NCBI RefSeq assembly: GCF_003390395.1
Contig: NZ_QUOV01000001.1
Span: 3,906,001 to 3,970,000, forward strand
DNA: 64,000 nt
Source of the DNA: Thalassotalea euphylliae
GTDB taxonomy: Bacteria; Pseudomonadota; Gammaproteobacteria; Enterobacterales; Alteromonadaceae
Direction: 5' to 3'
Each line of letters starts with the position of its first letter. Position 1 is the stretch's first letter. Of this stretch, positions 37,022 to 45,425 are shown one piece after another. The translations under genes and the position numbers were made by a program. The notes below the pieces were generated by a model that made no database searches, was not told the DNA's origin, and saw only the letters and a list, made by a program, of their open reading frames with translations.

Positions 37022-38467
37022 TTAATGGTGCTGGTGTTGAGCAACTAACTGCCCCAAGGTTTTAATTGCTTGCTCAATATCTTGGTGCCACTGCACGCCA
37101 AAGCTAATACGCATATAGTGCTGATATTTACCCGACGGCGAAAAAATCCCACCTGGCGCAAAACTTACCCCTTGAGCAATAGCTTCATGGAAGAAGTCAC
37201 CAGTATTCACATGTGAACGACATCGTACCCATAGCACACTGCCCCCTTGCGGTTTGGCAATACACACTTCACTGGGAAAGTGCTCGGCAATTAACGCTCG
37301 CATACGCTCACAATTGTAGATCAGCTTTTTGCGCAGCACGGTTAAATGGCGATCATATTCACCCGACAGCAAATATTCGGTTAGCGTCCATTGCTGCAAC
37401 ATTGGGGTTGAACACGATTGTGCGCGTTTAATGCGCTTTGCTTGCTCTTCAAAACGTCCCGGAATTAACCAGCCAACTCGGTAGCCGGGGGCTGCTGTTT
37501 TCGAAAATGAAGAGCAAGTCAGCACTAACCCTTTTTCAGAATAAAGCTGGGCTGGCTTTGGCCGCTCGCCATCAAAATGCAAATCACCATAGGTGTCATC
37601 TTCAATTAATGGCACATCATAGCGCTCTAATAGCTCGACCATTTGCTGGCGGCGACTATCTGGCATCAGTGATCCCAAGGGGTTATTGATCGCCGTTGAA
37701 AACAGGCAAGCTTTGACAGGGTATTGATTGAGCGTTTTCTCCAATTCATCAAGGCACAAACCGTCTTCTGTGCAGGTATACACTTCTAAAGCTTTCATCC
37801 CCAAGCTCTCAATCAATTCGATTAAGCCAAAGAAGCAAGGTGATTCAATGGCAATCACATCACCTTTTTCAGCAACACATTGCAATGCGATTGATAAGGC
37901 TTCCTGACAGCCATTGGTGATCAGCATGTCCTGATAATTGACCGCAGCCCCCAACTCTTGATAGCGAAATGCCAGCTGCATACGCAATTTAGGATCGCCA
38001 TTAACCGGCCCATAGCTAACCGCCTTTTCCGCCACTTTACTGAGCACTGAACGCATTAACCTCGCTAGCGCTTTATCTGGCGGGTGAGTATTCACGGGAT
38101 TTGAAATACCCAGCGCAACCGTATTTGGCAAGTGAACCGCATCATGCACTTGCTCAATTAAGCTACGACAATTGACTTCCACAGGCTTGCTGCCCATCCA
38201 CTTACTACGTGTTGGTTGCAAAGTGCGTGCTTGCTCGGCTTGTAAGTAATAGCCGGACTGTGGGCGAGCGCAAACGCGCCCCTGTTTTTCCAACTCTAAA
38301 TACGCTTGCTTAACCGTAGGCACGCTAATTTCCAGCTGCTTACTGAGCTTGCGTAAGCTGGGTAGCTTGTCACCGGCACGCAATAAGCCTTGCTGTTGTT
38401 GATCATCAATAAACTCAATAATTTGCTGATAGAGAAAATCAGACGACTGACGGTTAAGTAATTTCAT
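37022..38467 (-). CDS. MocR-type PLP-dependent transcriptional regulator
   Basis: This 481-residue fusion has an N-terminal GntR-type winged helix (about 1-75: LYQQIIEFI, LPSLRKLSKQLEISVPTVKQAYLELEKQG) and a fold-type I aminotransferase domain. PLP-site motifs are TNGCQEALSIAL, NNPLGSLMPD and the lysine in SSFSKTAAPGYRVGW. Such regulators sense PLP or an amine and control the adjacent gene. It is divergent from an EamA transporter. Two direct repeats lie just before its start and are probably its operator. The effector is unknown. Confidence 0.92.
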   Translation of the reverse strand: MKLLNRQSSDFLYQQIIEFIDDQQQQGLLRAGDKLPSLRKLSKQLEISVPTVKQAYLELEKQGRVCARPQSGYYLQAEQARTLQPTRSKWMGSKPVEVNCRSLIEQVHDAVHLPNTVALGISNPVNTHPPDKALARLMRSVLSKVAEKAVSYGPVNGDPKLRMQLAFRYQELGAAVNYQDMLITNGCQEALSIALQCVAEKGDVIAIESPCFFGLIELIESLGMKALEVYTCTEDGLCLDELEKTLNQYPVKACLFSTAINNPLGSLMPDSRRQQMVELLERYDVPLIEDDTYGDLHFDGERPKPAQLYSEKGLVLTCSSFSKTAAPGYRVGWLIPGRFEEQAKRIKRAQSCSTPMLQQWTLTEYLLSGEYDRHLTVLRKKLIYNCERMRALIAEHFPSEVCIAKPQGGSVLWVRCRSHVNTGDFFHEAIAQGVSFAPGGIFSPSGKYQHYMRISFGVQWHQDIEQAIKTLGQLVAQHQHH

Positions 38468-38473
38468 TACAAA

Positions 38474-38510
38474 CTGTATAGGTTACATTTTCATTTTTCT
38501 GTATATGTTA
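38474..38510. promoter_or_regulatory. candidate MocR operator, paired direct repeats
   Basis: CTGTATAGGTTA (38474-38485) and CTGTATATGTTA (38499-38510) match at 11 of 12 bases, with starts 25 bases apart. Spaced direct repeats are the usual target of MocR dimers. They lie 7-43 bases before the regulator start, in the divergent region with the EamA gene. Confidence 0.6.
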
Positions 38511-38687
38511 TTAAAACAAACACTCGCTACACTGTCTATCTGGCAATTAATTTTAGACATTGCCTTCAAACAAAGTTTTCGACACTGTTTCTGGCAGCAC
38601 AACTAAAATAAGGTCAGTGAAGTGAGGAACAGTCAGTCGCGTATTTAAAAAACGATATTCAATTACCCAATTGTGATAGGACATTCG

Positions 38688-39680
38688 ATGAACAACACCA
38701 TGCTTTACATCCTAACTGTGCTGATTTGGGGCAGCACTTGGATAGCCATTAATTACCAATTGGGCGAAGTCGCGCCTGAAGCCTCGGTCGCCTATCGTTT
38801 TGGCTTAGCCGCAACTGTTTTATTTATCTATTGTTGGCTGCGAAAGTTGCCGCTGGCAATGAATGCTAAGCAGCATCTGTGGTTAGCACTTTTCGGCATG
38901 GCGTTATTTGGCTGTAACTACTTTTTTCTCTATCAAGCACAGCAACATATTAATTCAGCGCTAACCTGTATAGCCTTTTCAACCTTGCTGCTGTTCAACA
39001 TTATTAACGCCCGTATTTGGTATAAAACCCCCGTGAATTCACAAGTGGTTATCGGTGGTGCTTTGGGTTTAATCGGCATTGTGATTTTGTTCTGGCCACA
39101 AGTGAATACCTTGAGTTTTACTGATATGACGTTATATGGCCTAGTGTTATGCCTGATTGGCACCGCATCGGCATCAACCGGTAATATGATTTCGATTCGC
39201 AACCAAAACCATAAAATGCCCGTGGTTCAATCCAATGCGTGGGGCATGCTGTACGGCACTATTTTTATGAGTGTGTTAGCACTGGCACAGGGTAAGTCGT
39301 TTACCTTTGAATGGTCTGCATCTTATATCAGCTCACTGTTATTTTTATCCATTTTTGGCTCAGTGATAGCCTTTGGTTGTTACTTGTCGTTGATGACGCG
39401 TATTGGCCCACATAAAACCTCGTATGCCAATATCCTATTCCCTGCGGTTGCAGTAGCTATTTCAACTGTGGTTGAAGGGTTTGTCTGGGATCAATACACG
39501 GTATTTGGCTTTATTGCCATTATGGTGGGTAACTTTGTTGTGCTCTCAAAACCACGGACGTTAAAGCGCGATAAAATGATAGTTAGTAATGACAAGGCTA
39601 GCAGCGAAAAGCATGGCACCATAAAACATGGCGCAGAAAAACCAAACAATATCGACACAGACGAAGTAACCGCTAACTAA
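38688..39680 (+). CDS. EamA/DMT family transporter
   Basis: The ATG at 38688 gives a 330-residue protein with ten hydrophobic segments in two EamA repeats. It opens TMLYILTVLIWGSTWIAINY, and the second repeat contains the SIFGSVIAFGCYLSLM block. A hydrophilic tail of about 40 residues follows. Drug/metabolite transporters of this type export amino acids or related metabolites. The divergent MocR gene and the repeat pair between them suggest control by that regulator. The ORF can be opened 15 bases upstream at GTG, but TAGGAC suits the ATG. Confidence 0.88.
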   Translation: MNNTMLYILTVLIWGSTWIAINYQLGEVAPEASVAYRFGLAATVLFIYCWLRKLPLAMNAKQHLWLALFGMALFGCNYFFLYQAQQHINSALTCIAFSTLLLFNIINARIWYKTPVNSQVVIGGALGLIGIVILFWPQVNTLSFTDMTLYGLVLCLIGTASASTGNMISIRNQNHKMPVVQSNAWGMLYGTIFMSVLALAQGKSFTFEWSASYISSLLFLSIFGSVIAFGCYLSLMTRIGPHKTSYANILFPAVAVAISTVVEGFVWDQYTVFGFIAIMVGNFVVLSKPRTLKRDKMIVSNDKASSEKHGTIKHGAEKPNNIDTDEVTAN

Positions 39681-39744
39681 TCACTTTCATTAACACCAGT
39701 TTTGGCAACACAAAACGACTAGTTCAATCTATTTTTGTTGCCGC

Positions 39745-39777
39745 CGGCATGGCACTCCTTCCTGCCATGCCGTTTTT
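39745..39777 (+). terminator. terminator of the EamA gene
   Basis: The 10-bp stem CGGCATGGCA / TGCCATGCCG with an eight-base loop is followed by TTTTT. Confidence 0.9.
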
Positions 39778-39919
39778 CTTTCCTTATTCGTTCTGAACGA
39801 CCCTATAAGGTTCAGTTTAAATTTTGCACAATGCTTTTTGGTGTGTTATCAATATACGAAACCAGTCGTATTATTTTAAGCTCGGCTTAAAAATAACAAC
39901 AAAAACAAGGAAGAACCTA

Positions 39920-41164
39920 ATGCAAACTGTCAACAAAGCATTTCCTATCATCTCACGTAGAGTGGTTAAGTTTGATAGTTACCTAATGCTGGCAATACTT
40001 TGTGTGATATTGGGTGCTATTTCGCTTTTATCACTGTCAGTTCGCGCAACAGAGATCAGCGCCCTAAACCCAATTGAAGAGCTAACCATTTCCTCTGAGT
40101 TAGTCGATGCACCAGTTATCTACAATGTTACCCTGCCCGCTAGTTATCAATCTAAAGCTGACAAGCACTATGTACTGTTATTTGATATTCACCCGCGCAG
40201 CCAGCCAATGCACGCAGGCATGCACGACTGGATGAGTCATAACGGTGCTTGGCCATGGTTGGAGACGATTATTGTGACGCCAAAAAATTATAACGAAGCC
40301 TTTGCAGCTATTTATGCAGAGTATGTGGAAGGAACAAGCACCAAACTATTAGATTACTTTGCCCAAGATTTACTGCCCAATATCGCCAAAAATTACCGAC
40401 TTAATGGCTTTAAAATATACAGCGGTTTTACCGGCAATGCCGCTGTTGGCCTAGGCTTGCTACTGGATCAACCTGATTTGTTTAATGCCTATATTCTTGC
40501 CAGCCCGACACTCAACAATCACCCGCTTAAGCTGGCAGAAAAAATAGAAAAGCAGTTTAGTAAGTTACCCAACCAACCTCGCTACGTAGCACTTTCGATG
40601 AGTGATAGCAGCTACGACAAGTCACACCTTGCGGCTTTTGAACAAGTCACCGCGCAGATGACACTGCTAGCACCTGAGCATACCCAAGTCAGTGTTCGAC
40701 GCTTTGACGGCAACTACTATATGACTCAGCCCGTGCTAGCAACTAGCTATGCCATTGAAGAAATATTTAACGATGTTCACCAAGCATTAACACCTGATTC
40801 TACTATCGCCAAACAAGGTGCTGATGCCATTCTTGCCCACTATCAGTTTTTATCCAATGAAAAATACGGTTTTGAAGTCTCAGCGCTTAACTCGTTAAAA
40901 GCACTGGCGAAGTCTAAGCTGGATAATGATCCTGAAAGCGCCATCGCAATTTTGCAAAAAGCCGTTAAACACTATCCTGAATCCGCTTTTGCCCACGAAG
41001 CACTAGCCGCCAGCTATTTTCAATTAAAAGATTATAAACAAGCAGTGGCAGAGCAAAAACTTGCGGTCGCGCACGCTAAAGATCTAGTCCCTTATTGGCA
41101 ACGCACTTATCAAGAAAAGCTCAGCAAGTATCAGCAAACACTTAACAACCACGCCGCTGAATAA
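39920..41164 (+). CDS. esterase-fold protein lacking catalytic residues, with TPR tail
   Basis: The ATG at 39920 has AAGGAAG before it and gives 414 residues. A membrane or signal helix lies at 20-42. An alpha/beta hydrolase domain of the esterase D (PF00756) type follows: NVTLPASY, LLPNIAKNYR, and QPDLFNAYILASPTLNN, which aligns with the RPDLFxAYIxISPSLWW of active members. The nucleophile elbow, normally GHSxGG, reads GFTGN with Thr171 in place of Ser. The region normally holding the catalytic HGS reads FDGNYYMTQ (262-270). The C-terminal 90 residues hold about two TPR repeats. It is probably a non-catalytic, membrane-attached protein. Confidence 0.75.
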   Translation: MQTVNKAFPIISRRVVKFDSYLMLAILCVILGAISLLSLSVRATEISALNPIEELTISSELVDAPVIYNVTLPASYQSKADKHYVLLFDIHPRSQPMHAGMHDWMSHNGAWPWLETIIVTPKNYNEAFAAIYAEYVEGTSTKLLDYFAQDLLPNIAKNYRLNGFKIYSGFTGNAAVGLGLLLDQPDLFNAYILASPTLNNHPLKLAEKIEKQFSKLPNQPRYVALSMSDSSYDKSHLAAFEQVTAQMTLLAPEHTQVSVRRFDGNYYMTQPVLATSYAIEEIFNDVHQALTPDSTIAKQGADAILAHYQFLSNEKYGFEVSALNSLKALAKSKLDNDPESAIAILQKAVKHYPESAFAHEALAASYFQLKDYKQAVAEQKLAVAHAKDLVPYWQRTYQEKLSKYQQTLNNHAAE

Positions 41165-41174
41165 ACCGAAACGA

Positions 41175-41199
41175 GCAGGTGGGCATTACGCTCACCTGC
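41175..41199. terminator. hairpin after the esterase-like gene
   Basis: GCAGGTGGGC / GCTCACCTGC with an ATTAC loop pairs with one G-T mismatch. No U-run follows, so it may be a weak or Rho-aided terminator. Confidence 0.4.
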
Positions 41200-41394
41200 C
41201 CAACAGCCTAGTCTGCTAATTCCCCTTCCCTCGCTAAAAAGTGAGAAGCTGAAAAAAAGTGAAGAACACAAAAGCTGCAACTAGACGCAGAATAGTGACT
41301 TGTCATCGCTTATTAGCAGAACACTTTATCAATATTTTATAGCTTATTATTCAGCCAGTTAGATTATTGATGCAAGGAAGAAGGGAAAATCGTT

Positions 41395-42855
41395 ATGTTG
41401 AAATTATTTAAGAAGACACGCCACATAAAATTCGTACTAAGTGTCGCTATGGTGTCTTTTTCATTACTAACTACAAACGCATGGGCAGGCGAAACGGTAG
41501 ACTTCGTTGAAAAACTGAGAACCCACTATCAACCCACCAGATCAATTAGCACTTTTTCATTGAGCTACCACTTCTTAAACAAACAGTATCGATCTCATGA
41601 TTATTGGGACTATCAAGCACCGAATCGCGTTTTGTCAGTCAGGATGGTCGAAGTAGATATGGCGAAAAAGCACTTTTACGACAATGACATTCTGTATTCT
41701 CCCGGCGGTCAAATACTTGATAGAGCGCAGTACCAAAATGACACGGAAAGTTACTACTACGAAAAAAATGGTAACTTTTTAGGTAAGCGGTATTTAAACA
41801 GAGGCATGGGAAATTTTGATCGCTTTATGAGTTTTATGGCAATGAATATCGACTTTCTGGCAGTAAGGCCGTTACTAGACGAAACAAATATTGACGAAAA
41901 CATTTCGCTTACTCACGATAGCCAATCAAACACCACTACCCTTACCCATACAATCTCGGACAACAGCATTATTGACTACCAATTTAGTAATGCGCCTTTA
42001 CAGCTTCTAAAACTAAGCAATAAATCAAGGCAAGCGATCTACGTCTACGATGATTACCAAACAACCAGAGGTCTCACCTTTGCACGGTCGGTAAACAAGT
42101 TCTACAACGGCGATACCGTGCCTGCCTACATTAGTTTTAATGATAGGTTCGATATCATTGAGCACGTAGATGCCTCAAAATTAAAGCTTCCAGCAGGCTA
42201 TGGTCCCGAAATTAAAAGGGGAGATGGCGTTTTAACAGCCACAGAAATTGCCAAAGACCTTTTTCTTGTCACCGACGCTTCAGCTTGGCGTAACAGCTTA
42301 TTTAAAGTTAATGGCGATAAAATTATGGTCTTTGGCGCAAGTGGCTCGCCAGCACAAGCAACGAAAACCATTGCGCTTATTCGCGAGCAATTCCCAGAGA
42401 AAACAATTACTGCCATTCACGTAACCCACCCGCAAACACCCGATATAGCAGGCCTTAATGTTTATGCGGAGCAAGGAATCGAGATATTGGCAGATAACTA
42501 TACCATTGCCGCTATCAAAGCCTTTCCAGACTTTGCCGACACTATCGATTCATTCAAATTCCGTACGATTAAGCATGAACAAGTTATTAATGGTGCGAGT
42601 TTTTATATTCTCGAAAGTATGCACGCTAAACGACAAAGCTTTGTGCACTTCAAAGAAAGCGAAATTATCTTTCAAGCAAACTTTCTTAATATCGCATTTG
42701 ATAACACTATCCCTAAGGTGATACCGAATTACACTAGAACTTTTATTGATTTTGTCCGTAGCAAACAACTGAAATTAAAACGTATTGTCGGCAACTACAA
42801 AAACAACAATATTTCAGTCGAAGTGATGAATAAAACCTATAACGCCATGATGTAG
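41395..42855 (+). CDS. exported metallo-beta-lactamase-fold protein without zinc motif (paralogue A)
   Basis: This 486-residue protein has a signal peptide ending near AWA. The first 280 residues form a domain with WDYQAPNR and NIDFLAVRPLL. From about 285 it follows the layout of exported metallo-beta-lactamase-fold hydrolases: FLVTDASAWRNSLFKVNGDKIMVFGA, then AIHVTHPQTPDIAGLNVYAEQGIEILADN. At the place of the zinc motif HxHxDH it has H345-P-Q-T-P-D350, so only the first His remains. It is probably an inactive member. A near-copy lies convergently at 42983. Confidence 0.7.
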   Translation: MLKLFKKTRHIKFVLSVAMVSFSLLTTNAWAGETVDFVEKLRTHYQPTRSISTFSLSYHFLNKQYRSHDYWDYQAPNRVLSVRMVEVDMAKKHFYDNDILYSPGGQILDRAQYQNDTESYYYEKNGNFLGKRYLNRGMGNFDRFMSFMAMNIDFLAVRPLLDETNIDENISLTHDSQSNTTTLTHTISDNSIIDYQFSNAPLQLLKLSNKSRQAIYVYDDYQTTRGLTFARSVNKFYNGDTVPAYISFNDRFDIIEHVDASKLKLPAGYGPEIKRGDGVLTATEIAKDLFLVTDASAWRNSLFKVNGDKIMVFGASGSPAQATKTIALIREQFPEKTITAIHVTHPQTPDIAGLNVYAEQGIEILADNYTIAAIKAFPDFADTIDSFKFRTIKHEQVINGASFYILESMHAKRQSFVHFKESEIIFQANFLNIAFDNTIPKVIPNYTRTFIDFVRSKQLKLKRIVGNYKNNNISVEVMNKTYNAMM

Positions 42856-42888
42856 ACTTTAAGTGAGTTGATAAAGCTCAGGTTATCC

Positions 42889-42918
42889 AGTGAACCTAGT
42901 CGGCAGACTATGTTCACT
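42889..42918. terminator. hairpin between the two convergent paralogues
   Basis: AGTGAAC and GTTCACT enclose a second stem AGTC / GACT. It lies between the two convergent genes and could stop transcription from both sides, though U-runs are weak. Confidence 0.5.
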
Positions 42919-42982
42919 TGTTTATTGAAAGGTTTTATTAAACAGTAATGCATAGAAAGCTCAGCATAAAAACACCATAGCC

Positions 42983-44437
42983 CTACAGTGTATGCGCTTG
43001 ATAAGCCTTGTTCATAACCGCCAGCGAAATATTACTATTCCTGTTTTGCGCGACAATGCGCGTAACCTTGAGCTTTGAGTTTCGAACAAAATCAATAAAC
43101 TGTTTGCTGTAGCTGGGCAGGATATTGGCAACGGTATTATCTCGAGCAATTTCAAGAAAATCTGACTGATAAATCGTGCCGCTTTTTGCAAAGTAGGCAA
43201 AGCTTTGGCGTTTTGAACGAGTACTCTCTAGCACATAAAATTGCACGCCATTGATCACTTGCTCATGGCTGATTGTTTCAAAAGAAAAGCTTTTAACCTT
43301 GTCAGTAAAGCGCGGATAGGCTTTTATTGCCGCAATCGTATAATTATCGGCATACACTTTCGCCCCCTGTTCGACAAAGGGTAAAAGTCCTGCGATATGT
43401 TCACGGTAGGGGTGAGTAACGTAAACGCCACTAATGTGCTTAGTAGGAAATTGCTGCTTAATGGTTGTCAGCACGGATTCAGATAGGCGACTACTTCTTG
43501 GTGCACCAAACACCATAATATCGCTGCCGTTTACCTTCAACAACGTATTGTGCTTTTGTGAAGCGTCGGTCACGAGGTAAAGATTTTCGGCAATTGCGGA
43601 AGCAACCAAAGTTAAATCTTGCTCAGCAGGCTTGATGCGATAATCATTAGGCAGTGTGAGCTTCTCAGGTGTTATCTGCTCAATCACCTCAAACTTCTCA
43701 ATTCGGGTTATAAAGCTGGGAATCACATCGCCGTTGTAGTGCTTAATCAAGGAATGTGCGAAATGGTAGCCATTGCTCGTTCGGTAATCGCCATAGAGAA
43801 AAATGCGTTTTCTCGCTTTGTTATTGATGGATTCTAAACGCAGCGGCGCTAGATTAAACACATACTCGATTTCTTTACCTTCAGCACCCTCAGCCTGTCG
43901 ATGCACTAAGGTCACTTTTCCAGCGGCTTTGTCTGACTGAATGTCGATGGTCTCACTAATATCCTGACTAACACTAATTGCTTGCAGCAAAGGCCTAACC
44001 GCCAAGAAATCAAGATTCATTAAGGTTAAGTTTTTATAGCGTGAGAAACTATTCATGCTCTGCGCGATGGCGCTATTACCCAAGGAAATACCATTGCGTT
44101 CATAACGCAAACTCTCGCTATCATTTTGAAAGTGCACTTCATCTAAATACAAGCCACCAGTAAGGTGATGCACAACATTTTGATAGTAATGCTGCTTTTC
44201 CATATCAATATCTGTGACTTTAAAGGCTTTGTAGCGGCTGGGCGCTTGATAGTCCCATGACTGGTATGGGTCACTGCGGCCAAAATAACTATGAGTTAGT
44301 GAAAATGCATTAATTGATGAAGTTTGCTGGTAGTGCTTTTGCAGTAGCTCAATAAATGCTTTTGCTTCACTCGCGTATGTACTTGAAGTAGCTCCTAGGT
44401 AAAGCAGCGCAAGCAGTATCAATGTGTTAATTCGCAA
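42983..44437 (-). CDS. exported metallo-beta-lactamase-fold protein with altered zinc motif (paralogue B)
   Basis: This 484-residue protein has a signal peptide ending near TYA and is collinear with paralogue A: SWDYQAPSR, LDFLAVRPLL, YLVTDASQKHNTLLKVNGSDIMVFGA, ADNYTIAAIKA and SFSFETISHEQVING are shared. The zinc motif is H342-P-Y-R-E346-H347. It thus keeps the first His and last His with Glu for Asp, and loses the second His. Residual metal binding is possible. Convergent placement of two paralogues suggests an inverted duplication. No substrate can be proposed. Confidence 0.7.
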   Translation of the reverse strand: MRINTLILLALLYLGATSSTYASEAKAFIELLQKHYQQTSSINAFSLTHSYFGRSDPYQSWDYQAPSRYKAFKVTDIDMEKQHYYQNVVHHLTGGLYLDEVHFQNDSESLRYERNGISLGNSAIAQSMNSFSRYKNLTLMNLDFLAVRPLLQAISVSQDISETIDIQSDKAAGKVTLVHRQAEGAEGKEIEYVFNLAPLRLESINNKARKRIFLYGDYRTSNGYHFAHSLIKHYNGDVIPSFITRIEKFEVIEQITPEKLTLPNDYRIKPAEQDLTLVASAIAENLYLVTDASQKHNTLLKVNGSDIMVFGAPRSSRLSESVLTTIKQQFPTKHISGVYVTHPYREHIAGLLPFVEQGAKVYADNYTIAAIKAYPRFTDKVKSFSFETISHEQVINGVQFYVLESTRSKRQSFAYFAKSGTIYQSDFLEIARDNTVANILPSYSKQFIDFVRNSKLKVTRIVAQNRNSNISLAVMNKAYQAHTL

Positions 44438-44585
44438 AATAAATTCCCTTTTAAATTCAGTGAAATTAGTTTTTCAATTCCTTGACTGCTAACTAAAGTA
44501 AAAAAGTGAAAGTGTTAATTAAATTTTATTATTAATGCCAAATCATCTACGCCAAACCAATCATGCCAAATCCCCACATGCTCAG

Positions 44586-45425
44586 TTACCCATTTAAGCT
44601 CGATTGAATAATCTTACCGGCCAGCTCTTTTGTCAGTTTTGCCGCAACTTGCGCAGTAACACCGTCGATATCGCGGTTGGGGTTAAATTCCACGATATCA
44701 GCACCGACAAGTGGCGCATCAATTTGATGGATAAGATTAATCACTTCACGTGTCGTTAAGCCGCCCGGTTCGCGGTGCGACACCCCCGGTGCAAAAGCTG
44801 GATCTATGCCATCAATATCTAGCGATAAATATACAGGTGTTTCAAATGACAATGGCTTAGCCAGCGGCCAGTGGCGCATTTCGAACATTTCCACCGAAAA
44901 CTTTTCCGCTTGAGCAATCTGGTGGGCATTTAAGGTGCGAATACCCACTTGCACTAAACGCTGACATAGCCCGTCTTCCATCACCCGCGCAAACGGACAA
45001 GCGTTAGAGTACGGGTTGCCTTTAAAGCTGTCGTATAAATCTGAATGGGCATCAATATGCAGTATGGTCAGCTCAGGAAAATGCTGAGCGTAGGCTTTTA
45101 GCAGTGGATAGGAAACACTGTGATCGCCACCGAGCGACAAGCATAAATTGCCTGCCGAAAGCTGCGCTAATGCCGCCTGTTCAATATCGTGATTAAACCC
45201 ATATGGCATCGACTTGTATGCTGAAAAGCTTACATCGTCCGCAATTTGCCACTGGGGGTTATCGGCAAGATTGACCCCAAGCTCAGTGCCTTTGTTAAGC
45301 GAGCCGTGCGCCAGCACGTTTTTGATCACGGCTGGCGCTTTGGCTGGGCCTCGTTCAAACGATGAATTATCGTCGAACGGAACACCCAGCAATGCTAACG
45401 AATTAAATGTAGGCAACTTACTCAT
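44586..45425 (-). CDS. arginase/agmatinase-family ureohydrolase
   Basis: The ATG at 45425 gives 279 residues and overlaps the metalloprotease stop by eight bases (ATGAGTAA), so the two are translationally coupled. All manganese ligands are present: H102 in GGDHS, D125, H127 and D129 in DAHSDL, and D203 and D205 in SLDIDGIDPAFAPG. Members include agmatinase, formimidoylglutamase and guanidinobutyrase; the substrate loop does not decide. Agmatinase (agmatine to putrescine and urea) is the first guess. Pairing with a secreted protease is unusual. Confidence 0.87.
   Translation of the reverse strand: MSKLPTFNSLALLGVPFDDNSSFERGPAKAPAVIKNVLAHGSLNKGTELGVNLADNPQWQIADDVSFSAYKSMPYGFNHDIEQAALAQLSAGNLCLSLGGDHSVSYPLLKAYAQHFPELTILHIDAHSDLYDSFKGNPYSNACPFARVMEDGLCQRLVQVGIRTLNAHQIAQAEKFSVEMFEMRHWPLAKPLSFETPVYLSLDIDGIDPAFAPGVSHREPGGLTTREVINLIHQIDAPLVGADIVEFNPNRDIDGVTAQVAAKLTKELAGKIIQSSLNG

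Noticed and set aside
44535..44580. Repeated ATGCCAAATC motif after the agmatinase-like gene
   Set aside because: There are only two ten-base copies in AT-rich sequence, which is probably chance.
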